DNA from: Benincasa hispida
Lineage: Eukaryota; Streptophyta; Magnoliopsida; Cucurbitales; Cucurbitaceae
Direction of reading: 5' to 3'
NCBI RefSeq assembly: GCF_009727055.1
Contig: NC_052349.1
Span: 35,234,959 to 35,298,958 of the forward strand
DNA length: 64,000 nucleotides
Numbering within the stretch: the stretch's first letter is position 1; the number at the start of each line of letters is the position of its first letter. The notes under the pieces were generated by a model, which saw only the letters and a list, made by a program, of their open reading frames with translations, was not told the origin of the DNA and did not search any database. This document shows, piece after piece, positions 22,035-33,517 of the stretch. Position numbers and translations under genes: made by a program.

Positions 22035-23511
22035 GCGCTTATATTTGATTTCCATGTCAAAAATTAATATCGTTAATTTTATCGGAAGCGAGTAATTTAG
22101 AAGAATTCTACATGCTAAAAATATAAAAAAAAATTCTAATCAGCATATTACTTTTAAGTCCAATCAAATTTTAGCAAAAGTAATAATCTACCCAAATTTC
22201 ATAATTTCTTTGCAACGATACTTTAGTGAGTCAAAATAGATGCTCCCGAGAGGCAGTCAAATAGTCCTTCACTAAAGAAAGAAATTCTTGACTAAAAACT
22301 AATTCCAGAGTAACTCTTATTCCTATAGTCATTTAGTTATTATTTTTTGTCAAGAACTCACTAACTCTAAGTAACTCTTGTAACTGTAACCCTCCATTTT
22401 CATTCCTCAAAGATCAGCCCCAACCATGCTTCTGAATTGGAAAGTCAAGGTTGGGAATGGACCTAAGAAATCCTATACATTTTTGGAGTTTGAGTTATTC
22501 TAAATCTCATGCTACAACCCACCAAGGGGATAGCCGCTGAAAAAACGACTAGCTTATGTCGCCTAAAATGAAAAGCAGGCACAACATAGGAATCTCATAG
22601 TCCAAACTAATGGAAGAGACCACAAAATATGTTGACACACATCTTTCATCCACTTATTATGAACTACTTCCCCTATTCACCTTTTTATTGCCTCATGCAA
22701 ACACTTTCCGAATGGAGGTCACTCCCACGGTGACAAGAAGCCGAATATGAATCTCACGGTGTGAACTCTTAGGGACGTGAGAGCTAAGAATAACATATCG
22801 TATATATTATTAATTTCCCACTGAAATGTTCTATTTCTTTTGGGTAAATATTTACTTAGGTATATTCCGACTAATAAACAACCTAAGTCTAGGTATTTAT
22901 CCAAATATAACGTTTATATTTGGATTTAACATATGATGTCTAAGTGATAAACCTTTTTATTACCTCACATCGCTCACACATGCTCATAAAAATGGGTTAA
23001 CATCGCTCAAGAACCAACTAAAATCCCCAAGTAGCAGGTGTTCCATAAACCATCAACTTAAGTACCCCTAGCCTTAGACAGGATTTTAGCCTGCGTGAGT
23101 TTGTAACCAAAGTTTTACAAGATAACGACCTAATTTAACTATTAAAACAAGTTGTTATTTGTTAACCCTAGGTGAGCATGCATCTTATCTTTGTTATGGA
23201 TTTTAAATGTCTAATTCATTGTATAACAATTTATAAAACTGTAACATATTTTTCATCCATAATAAACACCAAGCATTTCAACATTTAGTATAACTATTTA
23301 TATTAAAAGTATGAAACTCTAAATCATGCATACTATATATTATAACAATTTAATATAACTATTTATATTAAATACATGAAACTCTAACACATGCATACTA
23401 TATATTATAACTACTTATAACATACTTTCAATGCATGATACATGATTCTTATGGTAGAATTTTAATCTACATGCCATACTATATGCACATAACATACATT
23501 CTGTTGCGTTT
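22035..23511 (-). other. Leader of D, inner part, with gag start stub
   Basis: Reversed it matches the A0 leader (about 1-1165) and that of A'' (30351-31600) and ends at the position where gag would begin (about 22035-22053). Gag itself is absent. Non-coding. Confidence 0.7.
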
Positions 23512-25318
23512 TATGTCATAAAACTCGTGGTTTGTAAACAATAGAACTTATTCTGACAATTCAATAGAACTAATAAACCAAAGTCCCTTGACTATTACAT
23601 GAATAGTTGAACTTTATGTGGAGACATACAAGTGGATCAGGTTCGAGTAAATAGTCAAAATGATCTATAATATATGAATAAGGTTGGGTGACTTATTCTG
23701 GTAACGCTATTGGATGCGGCCTACTCTGTAGTTGTTATAAAGAGTTGTAAAGTGCTACAAATGAAGTGATCCTAATTCGTTCATGTTGAGACATGAGGAG
23801 TGGGGGTGTCCTGTGAAAATGAGTTTTGTGCAAGATCGGACTACGAAACCAGTCACTCTTACTTTATAACACTATTTACTGTTTAAGATTGACTATTTCA
23901 AAGCGATGACCTAGGTAACTTGACCTTAATCCTAAGCTAACTATGAACTCCTGTTTGTTCGGGATTATCCTTTGATCTGTAACTGGTGAGAGTAAACCAA
24001 CTGCCTCTGCTCAATAAGCTTACCATTTTGGGGATAAGACCGGATGAGTAGCTAAGGATATAAGGTGCGAGATGGAATTCACTCCTACCCGATTAAGGTT
24101 AGTAGAGAGGTTGTTCCCTTCAAGTGATGATTCTGGGTCTTGAACAAGAGGCCTCACCCTTTTATTTGCTCGAGAAGGATTCGATTTGATTGATTGGATC
24201 ACAAATCAATTGTTCATTAAGGAATCCGTGGGACTTAAGGAACAAGAGGTAATTTTGGGGATAAAACAGAGATTCAACCCAGTAGTTATTACGAGCAATA
24301 TGTGAAGAGTTAACTTACTAATCATGATTATATCGAGTGGACATAATATATCTACAGTGAGGGGAGTTCAACTATGGGTTTTAGTGAAATCACCCATTAG
24401 TTAACGAATGGGGGTTAGATCGGTCTAATGAGTTTAGCCGATTAATCTCGGATCATTGAAGCCCATGATTTGTAGGTCCGCGAGGTCCCCCTACTAGCTC
24501 GTAAATGGATTAGCTCTAGAATAGCGTGATAAGTTAATTTGAAGTGTTCAAATTAGAATTAAATGAAATTGGAGAAATAGTATTTAAATATGATTTAAAT
24601 ATTTGAAGATGGAATTGTGTAAAAATTAATTTAATATTTGATATTAAATTAATTAGAATTATTTAAATTGTTTAAATAATTATTTATTAATTTTATTAAG
24701 AAAATTAATTTATGAAATTAATTTTGTAAAATTAACAATATTTTCAGTTTTATTAAAAGAAATTGATTTATGAAATCAATTTATCAAAATTGAAAAAGAT
24801 GATAAATATACAAAAATGGAAAATTGATTTTTTCCATTGACTTCTTCCAAGTAGCTCTCTAACAACCCAATTCTTCAACCTTCATTAACTCCAAGCATGA
24901 GCTACATCTCATGCAGCAATTCTCTTTGCATGAATGTCTGCAATATATTGAAGAGATCGGAGTGTTTTGAAGTGAATGCAACCGAACAAATTTTTTAGAA
25001 AAAATTGGTGAGAAAAAGATGTTCTTCTGCCGAGTTGCTGCAGTGAGCTTGTCTCCAAATTCTCTTAATTCAGGCTTATTTTGAGTCCCACTACTCAATC
25101 TAGAGCACCAAGAGGATAGTAGGAAGGATCTTGGGGTGATCTACAACAAGTTTCAAAGGATATTTGCAGCTAGATTCGAGCTTAGAGGAAGTTTTTCAAA
25201 GGTATGTCTTGAAATCCATTTATTTCTGCTGAAGCATGCTTTCATTTCTGCCAAAATTAATGAATTAGAGTGCTTATAGATCCTAGTTTCTTCCGTTGTG
25301 CATTGGTACCTTCCAACA
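23512..25318 (+). mobile_element. Solo LTR of family A with target duplication CATTC
   Basis: Starts TGTTGCG and ends CCAACA, 1807 bp, similar throughout to 2574-4400. It is flanked by CATTC at 23507-23511 and 25319-25323. Removing it restores a continuous D leader: 'acatacattc' joins 'ataatgcataaataatt', as in the A'' leader at about 31895. It was left by recombination between the two LTRs of a full element. Confidence 0.95.
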
Positions 25319-25961
25319 CATTCATAATGCATAAATAATTAAACACACTGATATGGACCAGGTTTGGCATCCTAAGCAAGTAAAAAGCCTAAATTATTAC
25401 AATAATAATAAAGAAAAATAGCCTAAAAAAACGTCCAGATTACACGAACTAACCCGAACCAGACCTGAGCCACCCAAATCGGACCTCAAATGCTTGAAAT
25501 CGGGCTGAATCGATGAAAACAAGGCTAAACCGGACCCCCACGACCCAAACCGGCTGAATCGGTTCACCCCCAAATCGTCTGAATCGTACACGTGTGTTTC
25601 TAGTATGGATGAAGCACAATGTTGCAACGCTTCGACAAATATCTTCATGTTGTTGGGCTATCTAAAGAACAACATTGCAACACTGCGAGACAATAGTTTC
25701 AAAAACGTTTTCTGCTATTGAGCTTGCTTCCTTCTTTCTTCAATTACAACCTAATTGCTACTCTATGGACTCTAACAAAACTATAGACACTTAATCACGT
25801 ATTAAGGCTCATAAACAAAGAGCCAAATACAACAATTGTAATAGAATTGCAGATAAATCTAATACCAAAACTGAAATTATCCATACCAGCACCCATATTC
25901 ATACAACTTATGAAAATCACCCACCAAGCTAAAATTAACATGAATTAAGTGCTTAAATCAT
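25319..25961 (-). other. Leader of D, outer part
   Basis: Continues the leader after the solo LTR up to the primer site. Reversed it shares the 'ccaaaacctgg..catatcag' region with A''. It lacks the AACGATCGTT array found at the corresponding place of A'' (32150-32650). No gene. Confidence 0.65.
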
Positions 25962-25973
25962 GCTCTGATACCA
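25962..25973 (-). other. Primer-binding site of D
   Basis: GCTCTGATACCA is the reverse complement of TGGTATCAGAGC; it is separated from the LTR by 'at', the same spacer as in C1. It fixes the orientation of D and identifies 25976 as an end of its 5' LTR. Confidence 0.95.
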
Positions 25974-25975
25974 AT

Positions 25976-26586
25976 TGTTGGTGTTGAAAATCAATAAGCG
26001 GAAGCAATTAGGATCTTATTTACTCTAATTTCATTAATTTTAGCAACCAATTAAGCATGTTCACAACAAAGTAAAAGGGTTTCAAAAACTTACCTTTGAT
26101 GAACTCTTCAAATTTCTTCAATTCTAGCTTGAATCTCTTCTCCAACAGGTTGTAAACAACCATTTGATCTTCCCTACTATCCTCTTGGTGCTTAGATTGA
26201 ATTGTGGGATCCAAAATGAAAATCAATTGAAGAGAATTTTGGAGAATTTTGAGATTAAATTTTGAATGAATTTTAACATAAATTCAAAGAAAATTTAATT
26301 TGAAATCAAATTTCAAAATTTTAAAACTAATTACATAAAATATTAATTCAAAAAATAATACTTTAAAATTAATCTTAAATAAATTAATTCTAATAATTAA
26401 TTCTAAATAATTAATTAAATAATTTAATTAATTATATTAATTCAATATCAAAATATTAAATTAATATAACACACCAATTTCGAAAGCATGAATTTATATT
26501 CATGTAATATTTCAATCATATTTAAATTTTTTTCACTTCTCCAATTTCGTTTCATTCAATAATTAAACGTTTTAATTATAACACAT
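25976..26586 (-). repeat. 5' LTR of D, first piece
   Basis: In element orientation this is the end of the LTR (...CACCAACA). It corresponds to D 3' LTR sequence up to 14361, then changes abruptly into family-A LTR at 26587. The D sequence equivalent to 14362-14720 is missing on both sides of the inner insertion. Confidence 0.8.
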
Positions 26587-26855
26587 AGTCAAAATGATTT
26601 ATAGTATATGGATAAGGTTGGGTACCTTATTCTAGTAACACTATTGGATGTGGCCTGCTCTATAGTTGTTACAAGAAGTTGTAAAGTGCTACAAACGAAG
26701 TGATCCTAATTCATTCATGTTGGGACATGAGAAGTGGGGGTGTCCTTATGCAAAAGGGTTTGTACAAGATCAGACCACAAAATCAGTCACTCTTACTTTA
26801 TAACGTTTTTTGCTGTTTAAGATTGACTATTTCAAAGCGATCACCTAGGTAACTT
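26587..26855 (+). repeat. Family-A LTR (A'), first piece
   Basis: Matches A0 LTR from its position 184 onward (2757-3025); the first 183 bp were lost in a deletion that also removed part of D. It ends with AACTT at 26851-26855, the left target duplication of B. It continues at 46360. Confidence 0.9.
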
Positions 26856-27189
26856 TGTTGGGATTGGTATCATAATTCTCCCGGAGTCTCGTTGTTTTGT
26901 AAAGACACACATTGTTTAATGAATAAAATAAATGTTATTTAATTCTGGCATTTACTCATATTCAATAAACAAAGCTCCTTGGTTATCTTATGTGAACTTA
27001 AGCATGTATATGTGATATACAAGTGGATCATGCCTTAAGTGATAACCTAAATAGGTCTGTAGTATAAAGATTAAGGTGGAATACCTGATCCTGGTGACAC
27101 TACGGATACGACCCGCTTTATAGAAGTTTTCAAATGTTGTACACTACTACAGATGGTTGATCCTGACCATTCATGTGGAGACATACATG
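26856..27189 (+). repeat. 5' LTR of B, first piece
   Basis: Starts TGTTGGGATTGG and follows the 3' LTR of B (44092 onward) for about 330 bp, up to 'catgtggagacat', then adds 'acatg' before the inserted element A''. Confidence 0.9.
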
Positions 27190-29014
27190 TGGTTGGATCA
27201 ACACCAGCACGCAGTGGAAGGGAACAGGATACATAAGCATTCTAATTCATTAATTTTGGTTGAAAAGAAACATGCTAAAACAGAGTATAATGGGTTTCAT
27301 GAACATACCTTGGCTGAACCATTGAAATCTCCATTTTCAAATTGCAAAATCCTCCAAATTCTTGTGTAGACCACCACAAGATCTTCCCTACTATCCTCTT
27401 GGTGCTCTAGATTGAGTTGTGAAACTCAAAATAAGCTGGAATCAAAGGGAATATGGAGAAAGCTCACTGAACCAACCCATTGAAGAACACTTTCTTCATC
27501 TGAATTTTTCAGCAAAAATTCAATCGATTCATCATCCCTTTTTTCATTCCAATCTCTTCAATATATTGCAGACTATCATACAAAGAGATGTGCTACATGG
27601 GATGCAGCTCATGCTTGGAGTAAACCCATTTTCATGCAAAGAGGTGTGTTCCTTGTAAGCTAGTTGAAGATGAACATGAAAAACCCATTTTCAATTTTTG
27701 TGTAATTTTTCAATTTCCAAAATCTATTTTGATTTTAAAATCATATTTTTTTTTTAAACAACAAAATTAATTAATTTTATAAATGAATTTTCTAATAAAA
27801 TAATAAATAAATTATTTAAACAATTTTAATAATTTTAATTAATAAATTCCAATATTAATTAATTTTACACAAATTCATCTTCATTTAAATATATTTTCTC
27901 CATTCCTTTTGATTCTTAATTTGAACGTTTTAAATTAACTTATCACGCTACTCTTAGAGCTAAATCCATTTATGAGTTAGTAGGAGGACCTCATGGACCT
28001 ACGGATCATGGGTTTTCAACGATCCGAGATTAATTGGCTAAACTCATTTAGACTGATCTAACTCCCATTCATTAACTAATGGGTCACTCCACTAAAGCCA
28101 TAGTTGAAACTCCGCTCATTGTAAGATATTTATTGTCCACTCATAAAACCATGATTAGTAAGTTAATCTCTTCACAGGTTATTCGTACTAATGGCTTAGG
28201 TCAAAATCTCTATTTTACCCCCGAAATTACCTCTTGTTTCTTAAGTCCCCATTGATCCCCTAATGAACAATTTTTTGTGATTCAATCACAAAACCGAGTC
28301 CCTCTCATGACAAATGAGAGGGTGAGATCCTTTGTTCAAGCCCAAGAATCAGCACTTAAAGAACAACCTCTTTACTATCCTTAAAGCGGGTAGGAGTGAA
28401 TTCCCTCTTGCAACCCTATGTCCCCAGCTATCTATCCGGTCTTACCCCTGAAATGGCAGTCATATTGAGCCGACGCTATTGAGCCAACCCTCATCTTATG
28501 CAAAACCTAAGAGCAATCCCGAATAAACAGGAGTTCATAGTTACTCATGGATTAAGGTCAAGTTACCTAGGTCATCGCTTTGAAATAGCAAGTCTTAAAC
28601 AGTAAACAACATTATAAAGTAAGAGTGACTCATTTCGTGGTCCGATTTTGTACAAACTCTTTTGCACAAGAACACCTCCATTCCTCATGTCCAACATGAA
28701 TGAATTAGGATCACTTCGTTTGTAGCACTTTACAACTCCTTGTAACAACTACAGAGCAGGCTGTATCTAATAGTGGTATCAGAATAAGGTACTCAACCTT
28801 ATCCATGTACTATAGATCATTTTGACTATTTACTCGAACCTGATCCACCTTTATGTCTCCACATAAAGTTCAAGTACTCATCCAATAGTCAAGGGACTTT
28901 TAGGTTTATTGGATTTATATTCAAGAAATAGATCTATTCAATAACACCTTTATTGAATTTTCAGAATAAACTCTATTGATTACATACCACGAGTTTTATG
29001 ACATAAAACCAACA
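27190..29014 (-). repeat. 3' LTR of A'' (family A, 1825 bp)
   Basis: Reverse complement of the 2574-4400 type. Start in element orientation is TGTTGG at 29014; the other end reads TGGTTGG at 27190. The conserved hairpin lies at 28647-28670. The terminal sequence has diverged from the usual CCAACA. Confidence 0.85.
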
Positions 29015-29585
29015 AACTCCCACTTGGACTAAAACTCCAGTGGTAATTTATACATACGATATATAAGACTAAGTTTTTGAGTTTTATAGAGAGATAGAAT
29101 AAACTAGGGCATCCCATACCCATCTTTTACCATTCGATATTTTAATACCCGATATTTCTCCCACTTACCCTAGGTTATCTGGTATTCCTAGTCCTACTAG
29201 GTAATTCTCAAACACTTTAGCCGAGAGAATTATTGTAAACAGGTTAGTATACAATAGGCTTTAGATAAAACTATAAGGGGATTGCATCTTAATCTCAATA
29301 ATGGCCAAGAGGCACACTTTCCTCCCACTACATTGAGGTACTCTCAACTATTTGAGAAAGATGCATCTGACCTGTCTCAACAACTCTTTGTTAACAGTCA
29401 GATCTAGAAATCTTTAAACTTTCTATACTTTGATCTAGCCATTTACATTTTTGAATATCTACAAATGGCATTTAACAATTTGATTCTTAACAGAGGTTGC
29501 TAGAAAAAACATAATTTTTGAAAATGAACATTTCATTTAACACAAAAATATATACAGTTTGTTCTTTACAAGATTTAACAGTTAA
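29015..29585 (-). other. A'' polypurine tract and 3' region
   Basis: AAGTGGGAGTT reversed at 29015-29025, then about 560 bp matching 2011-2562 of A0. The shared sequence shows that both copies carry the same pol deletion. Confidence 0.75.
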
Positions 29586-30350
29586 AAATAAGTAGCAACT
29601 TCTCCCACTGGATGACTCAGCAAACGATCCCAGGGACAAGTTAGCCTGGCTACCTTTCTCTGCTCTCTTCTCGACAAGATATTGAGGGCAGTGTCTCCTC
29701 TAATGCCCTTCATTGTTGCAATGGAAACATTTTCCTTTGCAGTGCTATCATTGCCTTTCAATTCAGTAGGCTTCTTCTTCCCCTTCCCTTTGTCTTTCTT
29801 CACAAGAATACTCTTACTCTTTGAAGAGGAAGCAACTTTAGGCTTGGAGCACATTCCTCATTTCTTAGCAGTACTAACATTTTTTTCTGACACCAGACCC
29901 TTTGTTGTCAACATTTTCTAGTAAGCCTATAGCTCATTCAGTAGAGTAGTGAAATTTTATTCTTTAATGCATTCAAAATTGCAGAAAACTCTTTGGAAGA
30001 GATTTTAGAATAAAACCAACTTGATTTCTCTTATCTATGATAGCACTGTTTACTTCTACCATATTAAAGTGGATCATCATGTCTAGGACATGTTCACAAA
30101 CATTGGTCCCCACTTTGATGCGACGGTTGTAAACATACTTAATGGCATCCCTCACAGAGATTCCATAATCTCATTGGCAGTACTCATATCCTCAACACAT
30201 CAGATAAGCTGGCGAGGATATAAACACAGGCTATATCATGAGCCTTGACCGATCTGTCATATACATTTCGAACATTTCGGTTTGTGTTTGAGCTATGTGA
30301 GGACAGTCCTCAGTTAAGACAAACCGCAAATTGTCTATCATAAGTATCGT
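29586..30350 (-). pseudogene. gag: Copia gag of A'', broken
   Basis: Aligns with the A0 gag. The expected ATG start is ACG at 30350-30348. The region 30155-29973 reads AIKYVYNRRIKVGTNVCEHV and FILKSLPKSFLQF, showing the correct frame lost in A0. The zinc knuckle near 29735-29690 keeps CFHC, His and the last Cys, but the Trp between them is a TAG stop (TGG to TAG). A basic Lys-rich segment precedes it. Several further frame changes occur. Confidence 0.8.
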
Positions 30351-32655
30351 GTTCAAATTTGATTTCCAATTCTTCTAATTATCCCCGATGGAGTTTATCT
30401 GACGCCAACACTTGTATTAATGAACTTGTCATTCTAAAATTTTATATCCAATCAGATTTTAACAATTTTAATAATTTACCAAGGATTATTCTTTTGCAAC
30501 GATACTAAATCAAGACATTCTTGACTAAATACTACCTCCAGAATAACTCATATTCCGATAGTCATTTAGGTACCACTTTTGGTCAGACATTATTAACACT
30601 TAATAATTTGTAAGTGTAGACCTGCCATTTTCGAATCTTATAGAACAGTATGAGTATCGCTCTGAAAATAGAAAACAATACCCAAGATGGAACTATAAAA
30701 CCCTATTCATTTTACTGAAGCCTGGGTTGTTCCGAATCCTATGTTGCAACCCTCCGTAGGGATAGTAGTCGTTAAACAACTAGCAAAGGGCCGCTTAAAG
30801 CTAACCAGCAAAGGCAACATAGGAATCTCACGGTTTAGTCTAATGGAGGAGACCGTAGGATATGTTGACACATTTTTTTCACCCACTTACTATGAACTAC
30901 TTCCTCCGTTCACCTTGGTATTGACGCATACATCCGCTTTCCGAAGGCAGGTTACTCCTAGGGTGACACGAAGCGTCATATGAATCTCATGGTGTGAACT
31001 ATGTGGAGACGTGGCAGTTGAAATCATACACTATATTTCTGTTCAAACAACTTCCCCTTATTCACCCAAATCTAAACTTAAGCTAAAAATACTCTCTGAA
31101 GGGAGGTCACTTCCAGGGTGACACGAAGTACCGCTTAAATCCAGACTGTGAACTCTTAGGGACGCGATAATTAAGAATAACATACCGCGTATGTTATTAA
31201 TCTTCCGTTGAAGTTTTCTAATAACTCTATCGTATAGAAGTTATTCACTAGCACTGAAGTGTTCTAATATGTTGGTAACCTTGTACTTAGGTTCTTTTCT
31301 GACTAAATAAAAAATAACACTAAGTCTATGTGGTTTATCTATGTATAACTCTTATAAATGGACTTAAACCTACGATGTCTAGGTGATAAACGCTTTTATT
31401 ATCTCACATCGCTCACGGATACTCATAAAACTGGTTACCAACGCTCAATTATTCGGCCATAATCCCCAAGTAGGAGGTGTTCCGTAGACCATCAACTTAA
31501 ATACCCCCAACCTTCGACAGGATTATATACCGGTTGAGTTTGTAACCCTAGTGTTACAAGTTTAACGACCTATTTTAACTAATTAAAACAAGTGGTTAAC
31601 CTACGTGAGTATGCAACTGTTCTTCGTTATAGATTTCAAATGTCTAACCCAATTTTATAACAGTTTATAAAACTTTAGACATGCTAAACATCCACAACAT
31701 ACAGGCATTTGATATCTAATATAACACTTATATTAAATACAAGAAATCCTAACAAGCATACTATATATTATAAAAAATTATAACATACTTTCAATGCATG
31801 TTGCATGCTTCCTATGGTGGGATTTTAAATCTAAATGGCATACTATATGCACATACAAGATTTATTTAATTATAACATCCATCCAATGCATAAATAATTA
31901 AACACATACTGATATGGTTTTAGTTTTGGCAAAAACAAGCAAGCAAAGCCTACCTATTACAAAAACAGCTTCAACACTGCTCGAATCGCTCCAAAACCGC
32001 TTGAACTGGACCCGAACCGTCTGAACCAGACGACAAAGTCTGAACTAGACCAACCACAAACAATTTAAAGCTGAACCGGATGAAACCTCAAGAGAACTGG
32101 CCGAACCGGCTTCTCTTGCTCTTGCCCAAAATCTCACCAAGGCTGATCACTTAGCATTGACGACCATCATCATGCGTTTGGCTTGATTGTTTAGTGTTTG
32201 CTTGATCGTTTAGCAACCAATGCCTATCGTTTAACAAAACTACATGATCATGTAGTGTTCGCCTTCTATCATATAGTGTCATCGTCTAGCGCCGAAGGAC
32301 GCTACACGATCACTTAGTGTCAAACACTATCGCATAGCTCCATCATCTAGCACGAACAATTTACTACACGATCGTTTAGCTCCCTTCGTTTAGTGCGTGC
32401 GTGAGGTAAGAGATCACCTAGTGTTATCGCATAGCAATCGACGCATCATTCAGCTGCTGCTCATAGGTAAACAATCGTGTAAGCGATCGCTCAGCACCAT
32501 TGTATAGCTTTTCGCCGCATCGCTTAGATACCGCATGGAGGTAAACGATGCATAGTGTTATCGCATAGCAACAACTCAACGATTGCTTAGCTCTCGATCA
32601 AAGGTAAACGATCGTGTAAGCAATCGCTCAGCGCCATCCATACATGCTCTTCGTC
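30351..32655 (-). other. Leader of A'' with palindrome array
   Basis: 30351-31600 matches the A0 leader. 31600-32100 matches the D leader. 32150-32650 carries about 20 copies or variants of the motif AACGATCGTT or TGATCGTTTAG. No coding sequence. Confidence 0.75.
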
Positions 32656-32882
32656 GCATAAAAGTTCAAGTACTCGTCCAATAGTATTTTGACTATTTAC
32701 TCGAACATGATCCACCTTTATGTCTCCACATAAAGTTCAAGTACTCATCCAATAGTCAAGGGACTTTTAGGTTTATTGGATTTATATTCCAGCAATAGAT
32801 CTATTCAATAACACCTTTCTTGAATTTTCAGAATAATCTCCATTGTTTACATACCACGAGTTTTAGGACATAAAACCCAACA
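32656..32882 (-). repeat. 5' LTR remnant of A''
   Basis: Only about the first 190 bp of the family-A LTR remain, preceded by a 30-bp duplicate of internal LTR sequence ('agttcaagtactc' occurs at 32664 and 32742). It ends at CCCAACA (32876-32882). Confidence 0.8.
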
Positions 32883-32955
32883 CGAGCGGAAGTGTCCTAT
32901 ACAAAGAATTTAGGACATAAAATCAACCACGAGCGGGGGTGTCCTATACAAAGAG
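32862..32955. repeat. 47-bp tandem duplication across the A''/B junction
   Basis: 32862-32908 and 32909-32955 are near-identical. Each starts with 'tttaggacataaaa' from the family-A LTR and ends with 'tgtcctatacaaaga' from the B LTR, so the copy was made after A'' had inserted. Confidence 0.9.
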
Positions 32956-33517
32956 TTTGTATAAGACCTGGACCACGAGAAGACTAGACTTTGTATATAA
33001 CGCCATTGATACTAGAGACTTGCATCTCACCTAAACGACCATAGGTGACACGACCTCAATCCTGAATGTTTTGGGAATTCCTGATATGGATAATTTTAAC
33101 TCAACATACCTACCTTTTTGGGGACTTGTTTGATTAGTATGGGTGAGAGTGGCTAGATTGCCAACTCAACATTCCTACCTTTTTGGGGACTTGTTTGATG
33201 GGAGCTGGGAACTCAATTCATAAGATGGAATTCACTTTTTTCCCCAAGTAGGGATATGTAGAGAGATTGCTCCCTCAAGGGCTGATTCCAGGGCTTGAAC
33301 ATAGTGGCCACAGCTTCTCTTTGGAAGAGAAGACTCAGTCATAGTAGAACTATGACTTATGTTCATTAGAGGAATCAATGGTACTTAAGGAGACAGATGT
33401 AACTACAGAGGATTAACGGTTATTGACCCAGCTGTACGTACGAGCAATCTGTGAAGGGTTGTCGCACTGCAGATTGGTTAAGATGGACACATAATATATC
33501 TATGGTAAGGAGAGTTC
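32883..33517 (+). repeat. 5' LTR of B, second piece
   Basis: Matches the B 3' LTR from about 44420 to 44990 and then stops at 'gagttcaattgcc'. The rest of the LTR, the primer site and the first part of the leader are deleted. Contains the conserved hairpin at 32944-32965. The stretch 33100-33200 holds a short internal repeat ('cctacctttttggggacttg'). Confidence 0.8.

Larger units (their letters stand above)
27190..32882 (-). mobile_element. Gag-only copia element A'' within the 5' LTR of B
   Basis: Reverse-strand family-A element: 3' LTR (27190-29014), PPT, 3' region, gag (about 29586-30350), leader (30351-32655) and a 227-bp remnant of the 5' LTR (32656-32882). Like A0 it has no pol. No target duplication is visible: the flanks are ACATG and CGAGC, and the right junction is rearranged. 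Most of the 5' LTR and the primer site are deleted. Confidence 0.85.

Noticed and set aside
20344..25973. Primer-site words as tRNA genes
   Set aside because: Only the 12 bases complementary to the tRNA end are present; no cloverleaf surrounds them.
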